Notes under the pieces: model-generated
Databases searched by the model: none
Told to the model about the DNA's origin: nothing
Seen by the model: the letters and a program-made list of their open reading frames with translations, nothing else
In this document: positions 1-12,330 of the stretch, one piece after another
Layout of the letters: each line of letters opens with the position of its first letter
Numbering within the stretch: the first letter of the stretch is position 1
Source of the DNA: Apus apus
Taxonomy: Eukaryota > Chordata > Aves > Apodiformes > Apodidae
DNA length: 64,000 bases
Assembly (NCBI RefSeq): GCF_020740795.1
Contig: NC_067294.1
Span: 5,394,001 to 5,458,000 of the forward strand
Direction of reading: 5' to 3'
Position numbers and translations under genes: made by a program

Positions 1-3000
1 ATCCTCATTGCTGGCTTAATTTTCAGCCAGATCATCCTGCTGACATAGACAGTGGTGCTAAGGAAGCACAAGGGAACCAGGATGTCCTTTTGGACAACAG
101 CCCAAGTTGAGAGCAGTTTTAAGTGGCTTGTGAAACCACATCCTGGGAGGTTTTGCTTTCTTACAGTGTCAGATTTACCTAATAGCTTAAAGACTGTAGG
201 GCTCCACTGAGCCCTACAGCATGCTGCTAACCACCTCCAAAAATAGGTATGCTTCCCGTAGCCCAGGACCACAAGACCATGGTTTTTATGCCTAATTTCA
301 TGACTATTCCTGAAGTGCTGTTTAGTCCTGGCAGAGGACACTTGGAGCTCCCTGGGAGCGGGGATGCACAGTTCACGCTTCTCATTTCCTTCAAACGTGT
401 CTATTTAAATGCATTTGGGTTTTCATTATTTCACACACCATTACCTTTACTGGTGGCATACATGAGGCAATGCTAATTGCTCCATGGGCTGCTGTGGCTC
501 AGTTTTCCAGAGTTTCCATGCACAGGACAATGTTGAATGGGGCTGTCAGGTGAGCAAAGTGCTGCAGCATCCACCCATGGCTGCCCTAGCAGCGCCACAT
601 CGGCCTCAGTCCTAACGGTGTAATTTGCTGTGATTTTGTGCCATTTACCTCCCAGCCTCTCCTCCAGAGGAAATCCATGACAAATTACACCAGTGGGAGC
701 AAGACAGTGGAGGTCCTGGTCACTGCAGCCTGGCTGTCCCAGGGGTGCCAGGAAGCCAAACTCAGGGAAAATCCCACTGCAGGGGAGCGAGGATCGGCAG
801 AGCCAAGGGAACACGAGCAGTGTGACTCAGGCCCATGGAAACTGCCCTTAAACCTTGCAGTACGAACATTCAGAGCTCAATTTGAGCCCCTGTTCCTTCT
901 GTACAAAGAGGTTCATTGCAAGACTGCAGTGCAAAGGGAAGCCATTTCTGTACTCAGGTGTTTTAGGTCCCCTCAAAGCATCTGAATTCGAAATGGTCTC
1001 TCACTGGCCACCCAGGCTGCTCAGCACCTCTTCTAGCACCAAAAGCTGTCTTTTCAGCACAGGAAGAAACATTTAGCCATAAGTTCATCCTTTGGAGTGC
1101 CTTTAAAAGACATCCCTAAAGCAAATCATCCAGGGAGAGTCCACTGCTAATAACTTACCCTCATACCCAGCTTCCCAAAGCTTTCCTTGCATAGATCAGC
1201 TTCATTACCCAGGATCACAACTGTGCACTGCTGCAAAAATACTACTCCAATTTTCTTCTTCTTTAGGGATAAAACATCAACAGAGGGCAGTCAGTTTGTC
1301 AGATACAGCAGCAATGTGGAAGAAGTGAAGTCAGAGCTGTTTCATCATCTCCATCAAACCCATGTCTGAACAGCAGCCAGGCAGAGAGATGAGCTTCAAC
1401 GCTGTCAAAGGCTGGGAGGAGTGGCTCAAGATACACAGCCTCTTTTAGGGAACTAACCATTTAGTTTTATGACCATGGAAAAAACTAAAATGTATGAACT
1501 ATAAGATCATGCATCTGTAGGTAGGTACTTATGACAACAAAGATACTCCCAGAAGACTCCCATGGTCTTCTCCGAAGCCTGGTGAGAACAGTGGCATTCT
1601 GAAAGCCTTACAAATCCCATGACAAACTGGAGTGAGCCCTGCCAGTGCAAAGATACTGAAGGGATTCTGGATGCTGTCAAACCATCTCTGTGGGGTCCCC
1701 ACAGCTCTGGCACCACTCATTTGCAACCCAGCCAGTGCACGTTGACTGTAGCTAATTCCCTGTGTATGTTTTCCCAAGGACAAGCTCGTCAGCTGTGTGT
1801 GATATCAGATTTGGGGGGGTGCTGTTTTTACACCTCTTTCCCAGCACAGATTTGGAAGGTGTTGGGCAGGCTGCCATGCAAGCACCCAGGAATGGGCAGG
1901 ACAGAAGTGCTAAACCAGCCTTGCACACCTGCAAAGACAAATGACTGCTTTACTTTAACATCAGACTACAAAATGAAGCTATAAGCACAGCACATGAGGG
2001 GAAATTCATTCTGCTGCTAATGCCAATAACTTCCCCACTAAGAGTAAAGGATATCAAAAGGAGAACAGACACCTGAGAGGCTAAAACATGCACTGTTCAT
2101 TTTCTAAGCTTGTGCTGGGCACACGACTTGAAATACAGATTTGCTGAGTTCTTATTTCTTCTCAACCCTCAAGCTGATGTAAAATCCTCACATTTTAATA
2201 GCAAGTGTGATTAACCATTAGCATAAATCACCAGGGCTATGATGGATTCTCAGACAGGCCTTCATCATTTCTTCAGAGCTACGTTATACACCAAGTTACA
2301 TTTCTGTTTCACTAAAAAGCAGCTCCTATGATGGGTATCAGAAAGAAGTCAGACTGAATGATGCTGGAGGTCCCTCCCAGCTTTGAAATACATAAACATA
2401 CGTGTTATTTATGATCAGCATCCTACAGGGACTGGCTGATCCTCTGGAGCTGAAGAGGCAGAGCCAGATGAGCTCCCAAAGCAAAGGGAGAGGAGAAAAC
2501 CCAGCTAAGTTTCCCAGCCAGGGCAACAATTTGTGGATAGCAGCATTCTCTAACTTGGACTTCTTCGGCGAGGAGACCGAACACACACGTCCTGCTTTTC
2601 AAAGGACATCTTGTGCATATGAGCAAATTTGTCCAAAGTGCTTTGGCTCCAGCTGCAGTGGTATGTTTAGTGCACTGTTTCCAGATGTGTCTTGTATCTC
2701 CGTCAGTCCAGCTGCTGCCTCAAGCCAAGAGAGTTATATAAGCTGCAAAGCTTAATTGGATTATTTAGCCCAAATTGTTGGCCAAGAGGCAGTGGGGCCA
2801 GGGAACCAGCGTGGAGAGGACCTGCCCCACCGGCAGCCTGGGGGGGGAAAGGAAGGGAGCAGAAGCCAGCAAATAAATTAAAGAATTCATAAAGCAAGAC
2901 TGGCCTCCCCATCTCCCTCAAATGTTTTCTCACGCCTTCCATCCCTTTCACAGGGGGTGTATTAGATGTTTTATTAGAGGTATGTTTTCCTATTTTAACA

Positions 3001-3339
3001 ACAATTAAAGAAGAATGCAACAAGCATTTAGAGGACACGAGCATTTCCTCTCTGCACTAACAAGCATTTCCTGACCACGACACGCAATAATACATCAAGC
3101 AACTCAATTTTCCCACAATAATTTTTTTCCCCAGACTTTGGCTGTTACAGCAGTTTATTTTCCATTTAAGGCCATAATCCTGCTTGTGGGACAACCCATC
3201 CCAGATGATCTTCACAGATGTAATTACTAGGGCAAAGTCCTATAAAAGACAAGTGTTGTAACTATTCTTGGGAAGAAATCAGGAGAGAGAGGAGATAGAA
3301 ATGCTGTAGCTATCAAAGTGTTCCAGAATGATTTAGTTC

Positions 3340-3358
3340 TTTTTTTTTTTTTTTTTTT
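3340..3358. repeat. Poly-T run
   Basis: Uninterrupted run of about 19 T on the plus strand inside MGAT4B intron 1. No attached retroelement body is recognisable on either side, so it is annotated only as a homopolymer. Confidence 0.8.
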
Positions 3359-4737
3359 AATAAAACTGGATAGTTAAGTCAGAAGTTAAGTATACAAACT
3401 TACACTAAACTCTGAGCAGGTCACCTACTCCAATGCCTAAACAAAAGGTATGTGTGTACTTGAGAATTATTTAAAGCCCTGCCATGAGGCCCAGGATGGA
3501 CTTTGTATGGCTTCACTACAAATAATAATTAAAAAAAAGGAGCTTGGCATCCCTCTCTGCCACTGCTGACAACATTCCCACTGCTCTCCACCAGGCAAAG
3601 TGCCATGGCTGAATTCAACAGATTAAAACCACCAGAAGAGCACAGGAGGCAGGGATGTGCTCAGTTCTGCTGGGAACAGTGACACAAACACTGCGACTCA
3701 CACGCAGTGCTGGGACGGAGAAGCTGCCTCTCACCTGGCCCGGCTCTGGTCCCCAAAGCATCACGAGAAACATCACAGAACAAACCCACAAAATCCAGCA
3801 CTGTGAAGCTCCAGCCCCTGCATCCCTGCTGCAATTCCTTATGAATATTCCCACGAAGGAGAAGCTTTGCTTGCTATGCTGTACAGAGTAATATTAACCA
3901 GCAGCGGTCACCAAAAAGCCATTCACAGAAGGGCTCTCTGCTGTCATCCCATGATTACTAGTTAGGGCAATTTGAAAAAAAAATAAAAAACCACAACCAA
4001 AACAACAAAAAAATTTGTGCTGTGCTTGGATTTTTGCAAATAAAAATCCAAGTGGTGGTTACAGCACTCCAGTTGTTCCTTTAACTTTATTTTTCTTTCC
4101 TGTGTGCATCTGACACCCCCGGTGAGCGGCAGCACAAAGCTCTGTGCCACTGCTGGGAAGCACAAAGTTGGCACAGCCTGACTGTGCCAGCCAGCCCTCC
4201 GACCCCAGCCACATCATCTGCTCTAAGAGCTTCAACAAATTTGTGTAATACCCAGCATTATAGAAATGGATTTCCCACCAGAAGAGCAGTTGGCAGGATT
4301 AAACAAGCAGAAAAGCACATGCACATAAAAAATCGGGAGGTCTGTGCACAAGCTAATGGAGCAAGCAGAAAATAACTGGGCACACTCCCTGGGCTCAGCG
4401 ACCACTTCCTTTACAACAGACAGTAAAGTCTCATTACAGGAGAAGCAAATACAATAAAGATTAATATTCCACCTTCCCCTGGCTACATTTTACGTGTTAA
4501 GCCAGTAAAAATTCACAGGTTATATTTCACAACAATAGCTACTCAGAAGAAACCTGCTGGCAGCCCAGCAAAGCAATTTTCATTTGAAAGATAAATCCTA
4601 CAGTTTTCATAGGCAGATGTGGAAATATATTGGACCTTATCATAATAACGCCTCCCAGCACCAAAAGAAGCCACAGAGTAAATTGATAACAAAGAAGTTG
4701 TTTCTTTTGCCCTTCTTCCCCTATGCTTAACTGAATG

Positions 4738-5199
4738 CAGACAGGCTGGAGAGGGTCCAGAGAAGGGCCACAAGGATGATCAGAGAAGTGGAGGACCTGC
4801 CATATGAGGAGAGGCTGAGAAAACTGGTTTTGTTCAGCCCTGAGAAAAGAAGGATTTGGGGAGAACTTATTACCATGTTCCAGTACTTAAAGGGTGGCTC
4901 CCAAGAAGATGGAGACTCCCTGTTTACAAGGAGTCACATGGAAAAGACAAGGAGTAATGGGCACAAGTTGCTCCTGGGGAGATTCCGATTGGACACAAGA
5001 GGTAAATTTTTCACTATGAGGACAAACAAACATTGGAATAGTCTCCCAGGGGAAGTGGTGGATTCCCCCACATTGGACAGTTTTAGTCTCAGCTTGAAAA
5101 GGGGCTGAGCCATCTCATATAAGCTACAGTAGCACCTAAAAAGGTTGGACCAGATGATCCTTGAGGTCCCTTCCAACCTGGCCTTCTGTGATTCTATGA
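4738..5199 (+). mobile_element. CR1 LINE, 5'-truncated 3' end
   Basis: The stretch reads as the 3' part of an avian CR1: the 'gagagggtccagagaagggc' region near its start, the 'gaggagaggctgagaaa' block, the 'gatgatccttgaggtccctt' block and the terminal TTCTGTGATTCTATGA. An open frame of about 110 codons at 4776-5108 is residue of the element, not a host gene. Sense orientation on plus, that is, antisense to MGAT4B. Moderately diverged. Confidence 0.9.
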
Positions 5200-7983
5200 G
5201 AATTAGTAGCCAACCAGCAGTTACTGCACCTTGTAAACAGTCACAGTGCTCTGCAAAGTCAATACGGAATCAACCCAGTGCTTGAGATCACTGGTAAAAC
5301 ACTGGGATGGTGAAGCTCCACGGATGCTGCAATTACTGGCATCACAAAATGTCTATTCAGTTCCCTCTCTCCACCCAGGCCAGACAGTACCAGGCCTCTG
5401 CTAACAAACACAGCCTTGTCGGGGTGCCTGGGCACGGAGGCGCCTTGCACCAGCCAGCAGCTGCCAGAAGACTGCTGGCAATTTAAGGACACACTTCACA
5501 CTGAGCTGGACCAGGACACCGTAGCATCACCATTTCTAGCTGACACAAGGGCAAGCTCAATCTGCTTCCACTGTTTAGTGACAAGTCCTACATGCTGACG
5601 TGTTAAATGGTCTCAACGCTGCCCTTCGGTGCAGGATTATAAATCCTGATCAGCATTATCTTCCCTCCTGCAGCAAGAACATCAGACTGAAGGACAATCA
5701 TCCATCTCTTACCAGCACAGGGCATAGAGCAGCGGAGGAAGCATCTTGAATCAGCTGAACCCCAGCTTGGTCAGGGCTAGCAAAGAATGTCCCTTGGTTG
5801 CTTCCCCAAACAAAACAAACCTCGTGAGTATATTCCAGAAGGTGTTGGAGTGCAGAGAGGCACTGCACCCTGGAGTGTCCTGGATGCTTCAACAACAAAA
5901 CCTGTGGGTGAATCCAGCTCTGCACCTGCAGTTCTCACCTACCACCATGGTGGGGATGGATTTGGGAAGGGGTCTGTGCTGACAGGAACTGGAATTGCGC
6001 CAGGCTGCAGCAGCAGCAGAGGACTGCAGGTGGCTTCCAGTCTTGTGCCTGTTGCAATCTGAAGAACTTTCTGGCTTCAAAGTATTTTTAATTCGGACTA
6101 AATCATTAATTATGATTAATTTTTTTAGCTTTTTAAAAAAATCAGCTTTTAAAAATAGTGTGGCACAGCCAATCACTTTTACCCCACTATAATTAGGCAA
6201 AAAAGCCCAAAATCACAGTTCTAATAGAAACCTCTGCTGGGCAAAGTTTTCCTGCTGCCTAAGCCAAGGCAGGAATAAGCTCAGTGATGACCTGAGGTGC
6301 CACAGAGCTCTGCAAAGGTGGGAGCTCCTCAGATCTGCAGCTTTGGCCAAATCCTGCCTGCAAAGTCTGGAAATCCCACTGGTTCAAAGTCCCTTGGATT
6401 CCCTGCACCCAGAAGCAGCTGTGCCTACGGATCACAGCTTGGAGGACAACTTAGGCTTTTGGGTTTGCTTTTTTATAAGTTTGTTCAATGTATATTTACT
6501 CCACCTATAATCTCCCCTTGCCTTCCATCTCCATTTTGAATTATTTATCATCAGGTATCACATTCATTTGCATACTTTATGAGGTGCAAAATACACGATG
6601 AGTCATGACATATTAGACTTGCCCAAACCATCTGGGCCAGGCTCTGCAGCAGTTTCGTTTGTTTTTTTCTCTAATACCTGGTGTGGGAAAAACAGAAGGA
6701 CCAACAAAACTCCCAGGGGAGAACTGGATTTGCTGGGAACACAGCATAAGATGAACCACATGCTTGCTGATAGCAAAGGCTTATTAGTCTGTCATAGCTG
6801 TGCAACACCAGCAATGTGCAGACTATCACCTTCGGCGTAATTTAACCGGTGATACAAATTGCAAGCAGGATTATTTCAAAGACCTTTATTTATTGATTAG
6901 AAACAAAGTCCTTATCCTCTTCCTGCTCCTTCCCTGAGTCGTGCTGATTACACACAATAGAGAGCTATCACTTAAAAAGCCAATTAAGTCAACTTCTGGA
7001 AGGTAACTGAATAGCTGAAATTCTTAGTGCAATATCGTGCTGCATTATCTTGATTGCAACGAAGAGAAGCAAAGCAGCCAGAGCAAGGAAAATTAGAGAA
7101 GGAGGCATTAGCCATAGGTAGGAATAGCTAAATGGATGGTCCCATTACCAAAGGATACAGAAAAAACAGAAAAGAAAACTAACCACAACAATTTCTTTCT
7201 TTCTGTGGTTCCTTCTAACCTTTGCTAGAGGTATGAGAAGGAAAATTAAAAAACACGTGGTCTTGTTTATCTTCTGCACTTGGCAGGACTTAATGAGGGA
7301 TGGGCTGAGCTGCTGACCTGGCACAGGGAATGGTGCTGGCCATGCCACTCCACCACACCCGTCCCCAGCCTGGAACCCAACATCTGGGTGTCCCACACTC
7401 AACCAAAAGCTTTGATTAAAGTATTTCTTCTGTCTGAAGCTTTATGAAGGTAACACCTTCGGTACAGATTCATCCACACCTGAAGGAAGAGTTCATACTG
7501 TCCTCTGGTAGAGCCACCACCAGACCTTCTCTCTTCTACCCTCCTGGCTACCTTCAAAAGTACCTGGAGGATTTTAGATCACCTCTGGGATTTCCACACC
7601 ACAGCCCAGTTGGACTAAAGAGAGACTAGGAGTTGGAAACTTGTTGGGAAAAAGGACACAGCTTCAGTCCCTTAGGAAACCGAGCTTAACCAAAAAAAAA
7701 AAAGTGACAAAGTGATTGTAAGCCTGCCAATACCCAAAATGTATACAAAATCCATCATTTAAATGCAGTAAAAAAAACACATCACAAACTGAGAGCAGAA
7801 TCCTCAGGAACTTGACAACACTGGCTGTATGTGGTCAAAATTCACCATCAATTTCCAAGGAGCTACTCAAAGTCACAGCTGTCGGGCTATAAAGCATTTA
7901 CTCGGGCACATAAAAAGGCAGCTTTTTCCAAAGTAGGAAAAGAGGTGCCACAAAACATAAAAATCTCCCTCTTTCTTCTTCAT

Positions 7984-8042
7984 AGGCTGGACTTGATGAT
8001 CTTGGGCGTCTTCTCCAGCCTTGGTGATTCTGTGATTCTGTG
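7984..8042 (+). mobile_element. CR1 LINE, tail fragment
   Basis: Only the last about 60 bases of a CR1 remain: a 'ggacttgatgatcttgg' block, then 'ctccagccttg' and two ATTCTGTG repeats at the end. It is a very short 5'-truncated insertion. Confidence 0.75.
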
Positions 8043-11000
8043 CTGACTGCAGGCACTGGTGTGACCTGCCACCCCTGTCCTCCTTCCCCTTCCTCGGATT
8101 CCAGAACAGCAGGATCAATCCACCTAACCTCCAAGCAAATTAATGGCCAGCTGCTGCTTTCCTGGAGCTGCTTGGGCACTTTCTGCCTCTCCACACGTGT
8201 GTTTTGTCTGGCACCAGGAGCCTTGCACCCAAAGAAGAACACCCAGTGGAGCAGGGCAAGGTGCTGCAGGGTGGATGCTTTCCCTGCTGTCCTCCCAGCA
8301 GCTCCCACAGCACTCGAGGTCCTTGCCCTGAACTCCACAGACCTTCCAGCCCAGTACAACTCAGTAAATGTAATTTCTTAGCACACACCACCAAATCCTG
8401 CCCAATCTCCTGCCTTACTCATTTTTGTCAGTCACTCCTCAGTTTATTTTGCAATTATCTCTGCAATTTCTGCTGAAAGATGGGACATAATTTAAAGAAC
8501 TTGAGCATTTTTTTCAAACTCAAATGGTGTTTATCCAGAAGAAGCCAGAAGGAAGGCGAAGCACTCAAATACACCCTAAGAGCCCTGGTCCTCAGACAAT
8601 ACTCTATAAAGAGAGAGCTTTAGTTTTTCTTATTTCAGAAGACTGAAAGCTCATCAAATACAGCAAAGCACCAGCGTCTCCCTGGCCAGTCTATGCTTGA
8701 GACTTGTTCTATCTTTTCAAAAGCTCTTTTCAGCTACACAATCAAAAAAACCTGTGAGGACTCTATCTAGCACAGCTCTCAAAATTGTTGGTACTTCACT
8801 TGAGAGGTTACGTCAACTCACTGGATGGAGGAGCCAAGAGAACAAATATTTCACAGAGTAGCTGTTGCACATAAATGTTGCCCCCTGAAATAGATGCTCT
8901 GTGAATACAATTACATCCCTGCATCAATTACTAACATACTCCAGAAACACTGCTGGTAGCATGCAAATAAACAAACAAACAACTGTAAGCTTGAAATAAG
9001 GAACTATTTGACATTCTAGCAAGCCACTTCATCTTATAATCATCATTTCCTGAGACACCTTGTGCTGGTTCATATTCCAATAACACATTTGTGTAACCAC
9101 ACAGGTACAAGGGAAGCGTACAAATCATGTCCTGCAAAACAACTGCTGGCAAGGAGCAGATTTGTGTATTCATTGCTCACGGCTGAGCAGTTACATACAT
9201 TTTAATTCCAACCTCAAACATAATTTGGACCACAGCAGATGTTTCCTATAGCACAGGCTTCCTTTGGAGAAGAGTTAATTCAGTTTGAACACAGCAGCAA
9301 TGAAGACATGGTTTTAAACAAGTATTTTCTGCTTCCTCTCTAAGCTTAAGCCTGCAGAGGTAAAAATGAGGGAGTACTACATTGAACAGCTAAACCTGCC
9401 TCTCCTCACCTCAGCTTTGAATTCAAACCAGCCCAGTAAGCCTGTGCTTCCTGACCACCAAAGACCCCCCCTCTGTGACAACAGCCTGTGCTGAAAATAA
9501 ATTATTTTAATTAGGTTCTTCCAGATGCACCCTGATGTAACCCAGAGGAGAATATGCCTTTTGCTTGAGGCTGCTTAAGTTGCACCAAAAAAAGGGGCAT
9601 GCTCCTCTGCAAAACTCTTCCTCTTCTCCCCTTGTTATCCTCAGCATCTCCCTCCTGTTACTCTGCATTAACAAGTGGATCATTATTTCAGCAGCCACCA
9701 TCAAAACCTTCCATAAGATAAGATCCAACTGCAATTTTACACTCACACAGTTGTCCACACTGAAGAGCCCTGAAATGCTCTTTAACGAGTTGTAGGCACA
9801 ATGATCATCTCCTCACCCCTCAGCAAAACAGACTTGGGAAGCAACAACTGCTTAAACAGTGCACACACAGCCCAGCATTTAAGGGGAACAGAAATGCTAT
9901 AAATAATTGAAATCACACCAAGAAACATAGGCAGAGCAGAGGGAGAGAGGGCAACTCAGAGGAAGCTGGCAGCAGGAGAAGAGGTAAGGGCTCCTCCTGG
10001 AAGCCAAACTAAATCAGAGTGCATGTCCAAATAAACCCTCTCCTTCCCACCTGGGTGCTACATCACACACCTCCAAAGAAGTTCTTGACCTTTTCTGTGC
10101 TGTTTGGCCATCTGAATTTTACCCACCTATGAGCCCTCTCTTGTCAACATCTTTTCCTTCCCATAAGCCCAAACCCATAAGCCCAGTGAAAATGACCCCA
10201 ACTGCCACAGTCTTGGTCATCAAATGATACTGATGAGTAGATGTGGATTTTAAATGGCCAGTTCTGCCACTGAAGACTGCCCCACCTTCATGGACCCACT
10301 TCTCTGAGCCCAGCCCTTCCTGGTGAAGCCAAAGAAGGCTTCTCCATGCACCCAGCATGATCAGGGCTCACCAGAGAGGATCCTGCTCTCAGCTGGGACT
10401 TCTGAGCACCATGGGGTCATCATCAGGGGAAGCTGCAGGAATGACCACCCTTAGTTTGAAGGCTTTAACAATTAATTTAATAATGAACCAGTGCTCTAGA
10501 ACAACAGAGTGCTTGAAGTTTCAATCCCAGCAGTAAAACACCTCTTTTGATGCCCACAGCTGCTGTGAAGGGCTAATGATCCTTACTTTGCCTGACCTTT
10601 AACTGTTACAGCATTTACCTGCATTTAAGAAGTTATGAGCAGACAACACTGCTCAGGCTGAGCAATCTGCCACTGCCTTGACCGATTTCTGGAGACATGA
10701 AATATCTACCTTTCTCCAGTGACTTGCAGGATGCGCACACAGAGAGCTCTGCAGACATCCAGAAAAAATACCCTGCTGTTTCTCTCCGGGCACAACTTAC
10801 CTAAGCAGGAGAGAAGTTTCTTATGCTCTATGGAGGTAACACTTGGCACAACAGCTCCAGGTACCACTTCATCACAGCAGAGGGTTGAGGAAAGGAGACT
10901 TCAACTAGGAACTCAGCTAACCAGCCACCTCTGATGAGGATTAAATGAGGTTTCTTAGCAAGTGGTTCATTGAAAGGGCATGCAGTGATAGGAAGAACAA

Positions 11001-11978
11001 GGTAAAACCCCCATTTAGGTCTCTGTGGAAGTCAAGAGCATGTGGGAGGGCTGGTGTTCTCAGAGGTAAGATAGATATCTTGCCTTACAGAGCGATCATT
11101 CAACTTTTAGGGGTCAAGTGCCAGACCTCCCCAGACTCCTGCAGAATGTCAGCAGTTTTAGGGCAAAAGTCTGCACCAGGCACCACTGTTGAAGTTCAGC
11201 CCTGCTCCTAGAGCCACAGGGCCAGTTACTGTGACCAGGAGGCAAATAAACTTTGATACTGACTATTCTGTGTGAGCAGTTCAGTTTAAGAGCTCCTGTT
11301 CAAGAAGCATGTCCCCAAGATGAGAGGTGACCACATTCCTTAAATGTATTTAGTTTCCTGAAGAGTCTCCCAGAGGCAGCAAGGATCCTACATACTCTCT
11401 TCTCTACAGACAGCCCTACTAGGCAAGTGGCTTGTCTGGATGCACACAATTGCATACCAGACTCTTTTGTGGGCCACCTGTCCCAAATCCAAGCCTGGCA
11501 TGGAAGGGCTGAGCTTCATGTGCCCCTAAGGACATCCTCTGGTTGGGACAGGCAAGTGACAGCTCACGGTGGTGTGAACCACAAATCTGGCATCAAGAGC
11601 AACTACCAGCCTACAGCAAAAACAGACATACCAGATCCTTGGATTTCAGTGCAAGGTTTGCCCCTGTGACCTCTCTGTGCCACATGAAGGAGACTGGAAA
11701 CCCAAGTCCACCTTGGACAGATCAGCAGTTCTTGTTTGACTTCTCACAAAAAGCAAGGAAGACCTTCTGTACTTCCAAAAGACATCTGAACTTTATCTGT
11801 ACTGCTGTGTCAGCAAGAAAAGATGGGAACCTTGTGATTTGAGGGGCCCTGCTGCTGAGATGCCCAGCCTGGCTCACCCAAGGGTGCTGCAGCCAGCTCA
11901 GCCATGTCTCAGCTTGCTTGGTGGGAGGCTGGAGAGAAATGACCCTCTGATGGCTGGCAAAGGCAGCTGCCTGCAGCT

Positions 11979-12330
11979 GATCACAGAATAATCATGGTTG
12001 GAAAACACCTCTAAGATCACAGAGTCCAACTGGTAACCCAGGAAAAAAACCCACAAAACCACCATATTGACTAGAGCATGTCCTCAGTGCCATGTCTGCA
12101 TGCTTTTTTAATCTCTCCAGAGATGGTGATGCCACCACCTCCCTGGGCAGCCTGTTCCAGTGCCTGACTATCATTTCAGGAAAGAAATCCTTTCTAACAT
12201 CTAGTCTAAACATTCCCTAGTGTAAATTCCGGCCATTTCCTCTAGTCCTATCATTATTTACTTGAGAGAAAAGGCCAACACCCACCTCATTACAACCTCC
12301 TTTCAGGTAGTTGTAGAGCAATGGTTGATG
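11979..12330 (-). mobile_element. CR1 LINE fragment, minus orientation
   Basis: Reverse-complement CR1 3' end: it begins on plus with 'gatcacagaataatcatggt', then 'agagtccaactggtaac', 'cctgggcagcctgttccag' and 'aggaaagaaatcctttct', all standard blocks of the avian element read backwards. Similarity fades near 12,330. Insertion lies in MGAT4B intron 1. Confidence 0.88.

Noticed and set aside
4776-5108. 110-codon plus-strand frame
   Set aside because: It lies wholly inside a truncated CR1 and reads remnant LINE sequence, not a host gene.
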